A stretch of DNA of 64,000 bases from the NCBI GenBank assembly GCA_003024785.1, contig PUQB01000003.1, forward strand, positions 62,001 through 126,000. The letters are read 5' to 3'. Below, in pieces: positions 12,250-22,180 of this stretch. The stretch comes from Selaginella tamariscina (taxonomy: Eukaryota; Streptophyta; Lycopodiopsida; Selaginellales; Selaginellaceae). The notes under the pieces are model-generated. The model was not told the origin of the DNA and did no database searches. It saw only the letters and a program-made list of their open reading frames with translations. The position numbers were made by a program, and so were the translations under genes. The stretch's first letter is position 1. Each line of letters begins with the position of its first letter.

Positions 12250-12858
12250 CCACACACACACACACGATGCTGCACAGCTCTTAAACACCACATAAAAGCA
12301 TCCAGATAACTTAGAACATACATTGTCTGTGTATGGAAGGAGTATAATAGAAACAAAAGAAAGGCATACGTCCCATGCATTTTGTGTGTGTGTGTGTGTA
12401 GAGAGAGATGTACCTTTGTATGTTTTTACATAAAGACTACACATTTCAGGACACATAGAAAATGATCCTCCTGAGCTTTTGAACTTGTTCTTGTATGCTG
12501 CTCGCAAATTGCTTATGACTAAATATCTATGAATATATAGAAACTTATGAACTGACCCTCTAGTTTCATATAATTATCAAACTGACCTTTAATAATTATT
12601 AATTGGTTTTAGAACACACTATACACCCACACACATGTTTAAAGTTAAAATATATAACACAAATGATTGTTTAATGTAAAAATATAGAAGTTGCATGTGT
12701 GTGGTATATTTATTATTAAGCTGATTAATAATCAAGACCAATTTGATGATTATATAAAACTAAAGTGATAATTTTCTTTCATTAACGACGTAAGGGGTGA
12801 TTAAGGGCGCATTAGGGTTTACCCTTCCTTGTTTCTGGATAACGTTGGCTGTGGCAAG
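12202..12858. other. Spacer between methylesterase and L16 genes
   Basis: Holds a (CT)n(CA)n microsatellite at about 12221-12265, the decayed methylesterase fragment, and AT-rich DNA. An AGGGTTTACCC telobox-like motif near 12824 may belong to the L16 promoter, since teloboxes are common in plant ribosomal protein promoters. Confidence 0.5.
12379..12525 (+). pseudogene. Decayed copy of the methylesterase 3' end
   Basis: This segment repeats, in order and with internal deletions, pieces of the last methylesterase exon. It contains the lysine-rich stretch around TTTTACATAAAGACTA, then TTTCAGGACA...CATAGAAAA and CCTCCT, the GAACTTG step, and the GCTCGCAAATTGCTT end. It lies 180 bases downstream of the parent stop, past a CT/CA microsatellite, so a local tandem duplication followed by deletion is likely. 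It cannot encode a domain. Confidence 0.7.
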
Positions 12859-13050
12859 ATGACTCATTGCTGCAGTTCAAATCTGCTCCCACCCTTTTTC
12901 TGCACAACAGCCCTTATTCGGATCCTTAAAGTCCTCCCAAGCACGTCCATCCCTCACTGGTACAATCTACTATATATACACCAATTGAAATGTGTTCTGT
13001 GTGCTTAATATACATACATGCCTGTAGTTTAATTATCAACTTAGATGGAG

Positions 13051-13082
<32 letters not shown>

Positions 13083-13708
13083 ATTCTCTACGCTTGAATA
13101 ATGTGTATATTACCTGCAAGTGTGTATGTTTACGAAGAAAAGAAGTGATGATAATAATGTGCATAGGTGGAGGTTTTAGATCAGTGAGGTGTGCAGTGGC
13201 AAGCCCTCCAAATCTGAAATGGAGGAAACCACACAGGTTAAGCACAGGGGGGACGGCAAAGAACCCAGGAAAGCTTGCATTCTGCAAGTACGGAATCATG
13301 GTCACAGAAGGCGGTAGAATCTCCTCCCAAACCATCGAAGCCGCACGTCGTGTTCTCAGCCGGAGAATCAAGGGTAAAGGCAAGATGCGTATCCGTGTGT
13401 ACGCCACACATCCCGTTACCAATCGCCCCGCAGAAACACGAATGGTACTATTATATATATACCCCATATAATTGTGAGCTAACTATTTATACTAACAGGG
13501 ATCTGGCAAGGGGAATGTGACGGGATATGTTGCAATATGCAGGGCAGGAAAGATGTTGTTCGAGCTGGATGGTGTAAGCCAAGCAGTGGCCAAGGAGGCT
13601 CTCACACAGGCCGGGTATAAGATTGGTATTAGGACCAAGTTTGTTGATGGAACTGAGAAGGTCTCATCATCAACAACAAATACCTCATCTTCTTCTCACC
13701 TGAAGTGA
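12859..13708 (+). CDS. Organelle-type ribosomal protein uL16 (L16), nuclear-encoded, probable transit peptide
   Basis: Exons at about 12859-12959, 13167-13444 and 13499-13708. The core matches bacterial-type L16: RKPHRLSTGG, KYGIMVTEGGRISSQTIEAA, then PVTNRPAETRMGSGKGNV and the GKMLFELDGVS and RTKFVDG end. L16 sits by the A-site tRNA and central protuberance of the large subunit. The N-terminal exon reads best as a Ser-rich presequence ending in SVRCAVA, typical of plastid cleavage sites. That reading starts in a different frame from the only ATG (12859), so a one-base indel or another acceptor (before GTGTGCAG) must be assumed. At the 3' end one frame stops at 13708. Another frame, or a tiny intron, continues through a tandem KNEASPGEEKNEVAPAEEN tail to 13770. 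L16 is usually organelle-encoded in plants, so a nuclear copy is notable. Confidence 0.75.
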
Positions 13709-13796
13709 AGAACGAGGCTTCACCCGGTGAAGAGAAGAACGAGGTTGCACCTGCTGAAGAGAACAACTAGTCTCTCATATCAAACTACATTCTTAA

Positions 13797-13800
13797 TCCG

Positions 13801-13849
<49 letters not shown>
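13797..13849. repeat. (CT)n(CA)n microsatellite
   Basis: Pure CT run followed by a pure CA run just downstream of the L16 gene. Confidence 0.95.
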
Positions 13850-13851
<2 letters not shown>

Positions 13852-13967
13852 AAGTTGAACTAAATGCTTGTTGATATTGATTAAAAAGAAATTTATAAAT
13901 TAGTTAGTAGTGTGTGACTAACTACTTGTATTCGAAGGCTTACTTATAGGTGCTTGCATGAATACGA

Positions 13968-14874
13968 TCAGGCAGCATTTAACAGGCTATTCAGCAAATC
14001 GTCTTCCTGGGATGGTGCAAACTCGTCGGGGCCAAATACCAAGTTGCACGATTTCTTGCGCTGAAGCTTCGAAATCCTCTGCTCAAGCTCACTAGTGCAA
14101 TTGTTGATACGCTCTAGAAGAACAGGGAGTGAATCCAATGCTTCTGCGAGCTTGATCTGCATCGTCGTAATCTCACCTGTAACAACAAAAGTCAAAACTT
14201 GTGTGTGTGTGTGTGTGTGTTTATCATATATCATGATCGGATATGCATCTAATTGTGCAAAGTTTAAACGTATGTAATTGTTTAATTTATTGTCGGTGTT
14301 CTAATACCCCAAAGCATGTTATACCACAATATAATTTTACGAATTTAAGTATTTCTCAAGTTATCACGTACGTATGTGTGCTTGTGTCTGTTATTTTGTG
14401 TGTTACATATGTATGTGTATGTAGGCCTATGTATATGGTATATTGTTGAAATTACACAAAGGATGAGTAGGTAATGTGTTCAATAGATTATTTATTTTTT
14501 TTCGATGCATGACACACCCACAATAGTTTATATTGATTGAAATATTACTTCTGTAACATTCTTCGTGCATTTGACGCAATGCAATTTATTTCATGTAATT
14601 TGTATTAGTCATACATACTTGTACAAACACATTGTATATATGAGATTTGGATTGAATGAATTAACGCAGACTGACCATTTGAATTGGGAGGAGAATGGTC
14701 ATTGGGAGGAAGCGCATCTTGGTCAATAAAGGTAGCAGGAGGGCGCATTTTACGTAGATGAAGCTCAAGAAGAGATCTGTACCTGGCCGGACCCTCGCTC
14801 CTCATCCGCTTCACTTGCGCCTCCATTTTCTCTACTTCCTCCTCCAGCGCCTGGACCTCGCTCGCTTCCTCCAT
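13968..14874 (-). CDS. Small coiled-coil protein of unknown function (135 aa)
   Basis: Two minus-strand exons (14676-14874 and 13968-14176) join in phase to 135 residues. The N-terminus (MEEASEVQALEEEVEKMEAQ) is a strong acidic coiled coil, followed by RYRSLLELHLRKMRPP. The second exon holds a further helix with LAEALDSLPVLLERINN and a C-terminal acidic tail ending in DDLLNSLLNAA. No signal peptide or membrane segment. The architecture resembles small subunits of multi-protein complexes, but I recognise no family. Phase agreement, a stop after a plausible tail and a clean ATG support a real gene. Confidence 0.65.
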
Positions 14875-15280
14875 ATCCGTTTCTAGGGCTAATACTTGGC
14901 CATAAAATATTCGAAAGAATATCCAAAAGTTTCAACAAGGTCCAAAATAGAAGATGCGCACAATATACAATATAGAATATTATAGTTTCGGGGTAGAAAG
15001 CCATGTCACCATGTTTCAAATACACATCATACAAGGAGCTATGTCACCAAGCGGTCGGTCGGTTTAAACTATATTAAAGTGACGTCGCAGAACAAACGCA
15101 CACACATACGAGACCACAGACACACAAACAAAGATGTGCAACTGACGAAATTTACTCATGAAACTGTGCAATTGACAACTCCCCAAGTTCAATAGACACC
15201 CTGATATCTAAAAAAACGAGAGAGAGATGTGATCACATGGTCTGTCCAAAAGGGTAATTGCAGCAGAGCCGCTCCCCATA

Positions 15281-15434
15281 GCGATGGAATATGTGATCCC
15301 GTGAAGCTCGGAATCCAGCCTCGCTACAGAAGAGCAGAGGCCTACCATCACAAGCCGGTTACTCTGTGATGGATCCCCGGTGGGCTATACGACAGTAAAC
15401 GAGCCGCCCCACTTGATCATTGGAAATCCATCGC
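15281..15434 (+). ncRNA. Candidate structured RNA (nested complementary arms)
   Basis: Nested complementary segments: GCGATGGA (15281-15288) with TCCATCGC (15427-15434); TGATC (15294-15298) with GATCA (15415-15419); GCTCG (15306-15310) with CGAGC (15400-15404); and a hairpin CCATCACA (15345-15352) with TGTGATGG (15365-15372). GAAGCTCGG and ACAGTAAACGAGC superficially recall the CR-I and CR-V elements of RNase P/MRP RNA, but the P3 arm expected before CR-I is missing. The strand is undetermined because both strands fold alike. The region is GC-rich in AT-rich surroundings and has no open frame. No Pol III upstream element was seen. Confidence 0.3.
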
Positions 15435-15489
15435 CAAGGAAACCCTCCCTTCCCCCTCTCCTTATAAACCCTAAGCCGCCGCCACTGTC

Positions 15490-15516
15490 AACCCTAACCC
15501 TAACCCTAATCCTAAA
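15490..15516. repeat. Short telomere-like CCCTAA array
   Basis: Three to four CCCTAA units (TTAGGG type on the other strand), preceded by an AAACCCTAAG telobox at 15466-15475 directly after a TATA-like sequence. Such boxes are common in promoters of plant translation genes; a short interstitial telomeric repeat is the alternative. Confidence 0.7.
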
Positions 15517-16094
15517 AAAGCATATTCGTTGAATATCTCAAAGGATCAATTTGAAAACAAATGTCATTTATAGCATACATAACAAGTCGTTTTATATTTC
15601 ATATATATACACGTATGTGGTTTTGCGCGCGCGCGTGTGTGTAAGAGAAAGAGACTTTGTTATGAAGAACAGATTTATCAACAGATGCACTACACATAGC
15701 TCTCACACACTTATGTTATACACACTCGCCTTATTTCAATACGTCACATACACACACCTACATACACACACCTGTTTTCGTACTTGGGGATTTGTCACTC
15801 TCTATTTCTTTTGTGAACTTTTAAGTGGTTGGTCAATTTTTCCAATTGTCACACAAGTATGGTGGGCATTTACTCCTTCACATGGATATCTGCAACTCCA
15901 TAACTCACACCTTTTGCATTCATGAGCCTCCCACCATGTCTTAAAGAAAGAAAGCGAAGGCCAACAGCTATACAACAAGGACCTTCATGTGTCATACACC
16001 TGTGCATCATACACATATGGTAAACTTAAAACAGCATGTTTTCGTGTTCGAAATGTACATATTTATGAGCTTCTTAAGGACATAACTAAAGTGT

Positions 16095-18787
16095 TTATTT
16101 CCTGGAAAGCATTGGATGACCAGGAGAGGGAGACTGTAACACAGGCCTAACAGTACTGGGAGGTATACTGTTAGACTTACTCTTTCCCTTCCACTTCGCA
16201 CTGTGTTTAGCCATCATAGCACGTATCCATGGCTGCACATTCTCCACGTACTTAATAGTAAAGAAGAAGATAACCCTGTATACTATAACCATGAGGAATA
16301 TCACCCCCAAGTTCCACCACTTGGACCTCGCCACTGTTATCTGGTATACATCCGTAAGTATAAACTTGCCCGGAACCTTTGGTAACCCTGGATACTTCGG
16401 ATCAAACTCAAGTCCAAGGAAATCGTTCTCATATGTTCCCTGTTCCAACAACACGATTACACGTTTGCTACATATACGTCCGTGTGTATGCAAAGATCTC
16501 TACACGTCTCTAATACACGCACCTGTAAAGCGTACATATGGAACCCGATGTATGACATGGGATACTTCCAATAAGCCTTGGGAAGATCGTTTGGAAGACG
16601 GAAGAAGCCGGCAACAAGCAGGAATATCCCCTGTTGATGAAGTAAACTGTTATACGCACTCCGACACACACATGTTACCTACCTGAATACCGGCACCGGT
16701 GATGATACCCATAAGGAAGTTTGGAACAAGGCTCGCAACAGCCATCATTAAGCTCTCAACAGCGGCAACACATGCAAAGAGGTTGAGTACAAAGTATATC
16801 TGATGGGTAATTCCTGGGTGGAGCTGCACCATGTTGTATACAATGAGCTCCGAAACAAGCGATATGAGGAACAAGAAGGGGAGTGAAGAGAGTGTGTTTC
16901 CTATCACAAAGGCTACCACACCATAGTGTCCATTTAACCTTTCCCTACTAAACACCTGCATACATATACACCCATTAGTACATATGATGTGTGTATATAT
17001 ACACTTGTCTTACTTTCATATCCTCCACAAACGATGGAAAGCCACCAATGGACATGAAGACAAGAAACCCTCCTACATAAGACATACATGCAGCTCTCCC
17101 CTGTAGAAGGAAACACATAAGTACATACACACACACGCGCGCGTGGATACATACCAAGATGGCGTTGTATCCAGTTCCAATACGATAGTATAGAGTTCCG
17201 ATACCAATACTGAGCATAATGTAGATACCAACACGTAGCCAATAGTAACCAATATCACGAGACATATTAACGAAGGATCTCCGTGTGAGTGTTAACGTTT
17301 GCCTGTAGAAACTTGCTTGACTGCCTTCCGACTCGAGAACAGCACCTTTCTGTTCATAAGTTGGTTTAATTAGTGTTATTTAATCACATTAATCAAGATT
17401 TGATTCTATATACCGTCTGTGATATCTCGTGAACTTTAGCGGCCGCCTGCATCGCGTGTGCCGACGACTGGTAGTGTTCGGTGAGGACTTTAATGACTTG
17501 CGCTGTTGAGATATGATCCAGTGGGTCACCTGATTCAAAGTCCTGCAAGCTTTTTCATGTAAGAATCATATACAGATAGTAATTATAATAATAATCTTAC
17601 TCTGAATTTAAAGGATCCCTTAAGTGTGGCTTTCACCCTGTCAAAGTCCGAGTTTATAGCTCGTAAGTAATGATCTGAGGGGTTTCTATGGGGTGGACAG
17701 GGAAACCCTGCTGCTGCAAAGAACTGTAAAACACACATTAATACATACTTAAGTATGCTAATCAATAACTAAACCTCCTGAGCAAGTGCAGCTTCACCAA
17801 AGTATATGATCTTCCCGTGTGAGAGCAGCACCAGGTTATCAAAGAGTTCGAACACCTGACTGCTTGGTTGATGTATAGATGCCACAACAGTACGTCCATC
17901 TCTCGCTAAGTTCCGTAATGTTTGCATTACGAAGAACGCAGAGGCACTATAAAAGCAGCTTAAGTACGCATTTTCATATATATTATATTACCTGTCGAGG
18001 CCGCTTGTGGGCTCATCAAGAAAGAGAAGCCGAGGACGAGTTAATATCTCAAGACCGATACTTAACCGTCTCTTTTCACCACCACTAAGTCCCCGTAAGT
18101 GCCAGTTTCCCACAGGAGTATCAGCACAGTCCTGTAAACCCATCTCCACAATTGTACTGTCCACGATGGCTTGCTTCTCTGCTTTACCCATTGAATCTGG
18201 CAGCCTTAAGTTTGCCGAGTAGTTTATTGTTTCTCGGACTGTGAGTGTTCCTATGAGTGTATCCTCTTGTGTCACATACGCCTGTGAAAGAACAACCATA
18301 TGCGTATACAAACATACATATACACGTATAGGAACTTACCACAATGCCATAAGAGAGCTGTTTCTTCCTACCGTTGAGAAGGATCTGACCAGTTTGAGTG
18401 GTATTCTTTGCCAGCCTTCCTGTCAAACACAAATCTCGCCTCAGATTTAGCAAAGAAAAGCGGGAAATCCTCATGCAGACGATGAAACTGACCAGCGAGT
18501 GCATCAAGGAGAGTAGATTTGCCAGACCCAGAAGGACCCATGATGGCAGTGATGTACCCAGGCTCTGCATAGCCCGTCATGGGCTCCAGGATCACCTTGG
18601 TTTCCCCCGTTGCAGTTGCAGTCACAGCGAGGTCCTTCCATGTTAATCTTGCTGAGATATCCTCCATTTCTGGCCCAGCCTTGTCCTTCCAGAGATGAAC
18701 ACTCAGAGGACTTAATGCCCCCAAGCTCCTGTTACTTGCAGTACTCATCTCTCTTCCTTCTTGGCTCATTATGGAACTCGATGCCAT
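16095..18787 (-). CDS. ABCG half transporter, ABCG11/WBC11-like
   Basis: Eleven minus-strand exons (18493-18787, 18340-18419, 17992-18281, 17775-17946, 17601-17723, 17414-17542, 17155-17349, 17014-17100, 16683-16955, 16523-16630, 16095-16439) join in phase to 698 residues, close to Arabidopsis ABCG11 (about 700). The nucleotide-binding domain comes first: Walker [10 protein letters not shown] near residue 84-92, signature LSGGEKRR, Walker [13 protein letters not shown] and the switch [10 protein letters not shown]. The C-terminal ABC2 membrane domain follows (segments with [21 protein letters not shown] and [20 protein letters not shown]) and a cytosolic tail ending HPMLSRK. ABCG11-clade proteins dimerise in the plasma membrane and export cuticular lipids, suberin and cutin precursors. 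The start is the ATG giving MASSSIMSQ; an earlier in-frame ATG at 18817 would add ten residues. No defects seen. Confidence 0.93.
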
Positions 18788-19638
18788 AGAAAATGTATAG
18801 ATGAGGAACTTACACACAGAGATGCGTTCAGAGAGAGAGAGAGGATGAAGAAATGAACGGCATTTGTTTCAGAATGGAAATGCACATGAACAATGCGAGG
18901 ATGACACCGAGGAAGGGACGCATTTATGAATGTTTTTATTTATTTTTCTTTTTTATCATTACGTGTAAACCAGGGTTCCTATACGCATTTACCACCACCG
19001 ACCTGTTCTGAATTCTACTGGTAATTTTCCACCTACCTAATAGTTTTATTTTATTTTTTTACTTTTCTTTTACCATCTTTCCTGTCTGGAAGCTATAATT
19101 GAGCTGAAATCGCTCCATTGAAACACCTACCATCGACCTGCATTCATTTTTCTTGGCTCACCACCTTTTATACGTGTACATACGTGTGTGTATATGCTTG
19201 TATATGTGTATGCATCCAAACTTCGTTAGCAGTTCAGAATAAAAGACAATATTATATACAAGTAGACAAAAGAAAGTGGACAAATGTCAAGGGAAGTCAA
19301 GTGGAAGTCGTCTAAAGTTGGGGCCACTTGTTTAGAGTTGTTATTAAGTTGATCTTACTCGTGAATAATAATACGTATACATACAACGTATAAAACATAT
19401 ATATATATATACACTCCAGCCAGCGGATTCACAAAATCCTTGATAATCCCCAAATTTAATGGCACGCACAGAAAGTCTTGGTCAACTCTAGTCGGGCGTT
19501 GAAAAACCAAATAGCAGGGAATGTATTAGAGTCGGGCCCAGATTTATGTCATACGCATAACATGTTACGTCAATTCAAAATTTGAACAAAATGGCGGGAA
19601 CAGAACCACCCGTTTAGACCTGGAAATCCTTCCTCTGG
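18788..19638. other. Intergenic, no gene seen
   Basis: Upstream region of the ABCG gene, ending in a TA run near 19398-19411. Contains a GA run next to the ABCG start (18831-18842). No coding sequence supported. Confidence 0.5.
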
Positions 19639-20672
19639 CTAACACCTTGTCCACTTCTTCTTACCGAGCTTCACATCGTTCTTCTGCTCGGTAAGAAGAT
19701 TCCCTACGGTATGCATGCTGTCAGCAAATTCCCGTTTTGAAGGACCCTCTTCTTCATTATCTTCTTCACTAGACGCATCTGTATACGATGTATAAGAGTC
19801 CTCTTCGCTTGACGATTCCTTCAGCTCCTCTGTCCTGGGAGTCATGTCCTTGAACTTCTCCTCTATCCTGAGATTCACGTCCTCGAACTTCTCCTCAATA
19901 AGCTCCTCGAACTTCTCCTCTATCCTGAGAGTCACGTCCTCGAACTTCTCCTCAATAAGCTCCTCAAACTTCTTCTCAATAAGCTCCTCGAACTTCTCCT
20001 CTATCCTGAGAGTCACGTCCTCGAACTTCTCCTCAATAAGCTCCTCAAACTTCTTCTCAATAAGCTCCTCGAACTTCTCCTCTGTCCTGAGAGTCACGTC
20101 CTCGAACTTCTCCTCAATAAGCTCCTCAGACTTCTCCTCTATCCTGAGAGTCACGTCCTCGAACTTCTCCTCAATAAGCTCCTCAAACTTCTTCTCAATA
20201 AGCTCCTCGAACTTCTCCTCTATCCTGAGAGTCACGTCCTCGAACTTCTCCTCTATCCTGAGAGTCACGTCCTCGAACTTCTTCTCAACAAGCTCCTCGA
20301 GTACCTCGGTCTGAGACTTCTTGACCACGGTCTTGGACAGATCCACCATAAACTTGCTGAGCTCCAAAATAGACTTTGTTGCTTTAGCGTACCTGAGTCC
20401 GCTTGTTCTCATCGAGCTCATTTAACTCAGTTACAATCGGAGTCAACGAGCCAAGGTTGATAATTGCTTTGTTAAGGTCACCTTTCTCAATACGAACTGA
20501 TGGTACATCGTCGTGAAAACATCGCGCTGCTACATAAGGGTTTGAAAACTGTAGATCGCCCTGTAAATCATAATAATTTAAAAGAAATTCGATTGTAAGT
20601 CATTTACCTTCTCTCAGTGGGAAAGATTTCAAGCTCCTTGGAACGAGCAATACGAACTGCTAAATGTTGCAT
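19639..20672 (-). CDS. Repetitive glutamate/lysine-rich coiled-coil protein
   Basis: The main frame (19639-20421) encodes 260 residues built from alternating modules KFEELIEE/KFEELIEK (8 aa) and KFEDVTLRIEE (11 aa), which predict a long charged coiled coil. A Ser/Glu-rich acidic segment (SSEEDSYTSYTDASSEED) and a basic end (KLGKKKWTRC) follow. Just upstream, 20407-20560 is open in another frame (GDLQFSNPYVAARCFHDD...) and is preceded by a possible first exon (20608-20672, MQHLAVRIARSKELEIFP). These look like the true N-terminus, but joining them needs a phase change at both borders, so indels or unseen splicing are involved. Function unknown; no family recognised. The repeat module count is probably unstable. 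Confidence 0.55.
19856..20290. repeat. Coding tandem repeat, 24- and 33-bp modules
   Basis: Near-identical nucleotide modules ('TCCTCGAACTTCTCC' followed by either a TCAATAAGC or a TATCCTGAGAGTCACG block) are repeated more than ten times. The near identity at silent positions suggests recent expansion. Confidence 0.85.
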
Positions 20673-20899
20673 ATTGTCCCCACAGAGCAAGCCTTAAAGG
20701 TATAATAACCCTTAGCCTAATAAAGCACGGGATGAATATTCCAACGATGTATTTTGTATTAGACATTACACTTACAGTACAAATTGTTTAACAAATAGAC
20801 AAGCGTTGCAAATCCATAACTGAACATAGATTGTTAGAAACAAAACTTGAATAAGGAAATGCTTACCTCTTCACACTATTATAAACAAACGTCCAAAAA

Positions 20900-22180
20900 C
20901 TACCACTTCTCAGCATTAGTCTTCATTTCACCTATTCCCAAGAGATCCTGCATGGTACAATATGTTACGCACACATCAACAGACATCTCTCCCTCTCTCA
21001 GTGGGTAATACAACGGACCTGGCACGCTCTAGTTTTTGCTCGAGTTTCAGCCGTGCTCGGGATATCGTGGTTGGGCTTAGAAAACCTCTTCTCTCTCACG
21101 TCGCACGATCCCCAGCCATCAGAAAACCTCCCAGATCTGTTATAAACACAGTATATATACTGAAGAGGGATTGTATTTGCACATAACCATAGATATGTGC
21201 ATACGTGTGTGTGTGCGTGCGTGTGTGTGGAGAGAGGGGGGGAGATGTACTGCATGGTAGCTCTCACTATAAACTCGGCACGCATCACGTTAGCACTTTG
21301 ATCAAGGTCGATCTTCCTGTCTTTAATCTCAAACGATATGTTGAAGAAAAACGCAATCTTCCTCCATCCTAACAACATGAAATAGTGTTAAGAAGGGAGC
21401 ATTCAAAACAAAAGCTCAGAATACGAACCGCACTTCTTGATAAACGGCTTTCCTTGCATCATGACATAATCACCTTTGTCCAGTATCTACAGAAAAGCAA
21501 AGAAATATACATTTTTGCCATTTAATTACTACTATTGATAGTGTGAAGTGAAAGAGACACACAAATACATATGTAGTAGTTCAATGCCCTTCAAACCATG
21601 AGACGGACATCAATGCATATACTTAACTAACTTGAACATAAACACAAGCATATGTATTAGTTTCTGTGTCATAGACAAGTATGAATGTGTTAATGTACAT
21701 GTGTTATATGAAACAAACGCTTACTCCCATTGCTGCGTCCTGCAAGTGTCTGAAGACGGCAGTAGAAGGAAAACCCACTCCGTTCATCCACTGATTGGTC
21801 GCATTGTCGATAGACGGGACATCGTGAGAAACCATCTCTGTGCAGGGAATTTGTTGAAGAGGAGACCTGCCGGCAGGAAAACGCTGATGGTTGTGCTTTT
21901 GCCGCACAGGAGCACGCTCGTCTACGAAATGCACCTGCTGCCTTTTCTGTCCAATGGTCACATTTTCTTTCTGCGCACCGATTCTCGAGGCAACAGCTAC
22001 TGCCGTCTGAGGAGAAGGTGGAAGCTCCACAAGAGGAGCAGGAGATTGTTGAAATCTTGAGACAACGAGCGATCTGTCTGAAACAACGGGATTCACAGGC
22101 GCTGGACGACCATACCTTGCAGCAGCCGCATTGTCGATAGCCGCCCATAGATCGGCATCTCCGAAATCATCGTCCGCCAT
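20900..22180 (-). CDS. Conserved plant protein of unknown function (265 aa)
   Basis: Five minus-strand exons (21725-22180, 21429-21486, 21251-21368, 21019-21136, 20900-20947) join in phase to 265 residues with no frameshift. The N-terminal half (MADDDFGDADLWAAID...) is acidic, then proline/glutamine-rich and probably disordered. The C-terminal half is a compact domain: YVMMQGKPFIKKCGWRKIAF, then FFFNISFEIKD, RAEFIVRATMQ, GRFSDGWGSCDVREKRF and KPNHDIPSTAETRAKTRACQ. The last motif and its spacing look familiar as a conserved plant protein, but I cannot name a function. No membrane segment or signal peptide. Start chosen at MADDDFGD; an in-frame ATG at 22201 would add seven residues. Confidence 0.8.

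Larger units (their letters stand above)
14875..16094. other. Intergenic region with possible RNA gene and telomere-like repeat
   Basis: No protein gene is supported. Contents: a GC-rich structured stretch (15281-15434), a TATA-like TTATAAACCCTAA box (15462-15474), a telomere-like array (15490-15516), then TG/CA-rich DNA before the 3' end of the ABCG gene. Confidence 0.5.

Noticed and set aside
15281..15434. Assignment as canonical RNase P or MRP RNA
   Set aside because: The P3 arm between the first arm and the CR-I-like segment is absent and the pairing is simply nested, so only a generic structured-RNA candidate is reported.
19844..20314. Plus-strand 156-residue Ser/Asn/Phe-rich open frame
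   Set aside because: It is the antisense of the coiled-coil repeat; repetition of 24- and 33-bp modules keeps both strands open.
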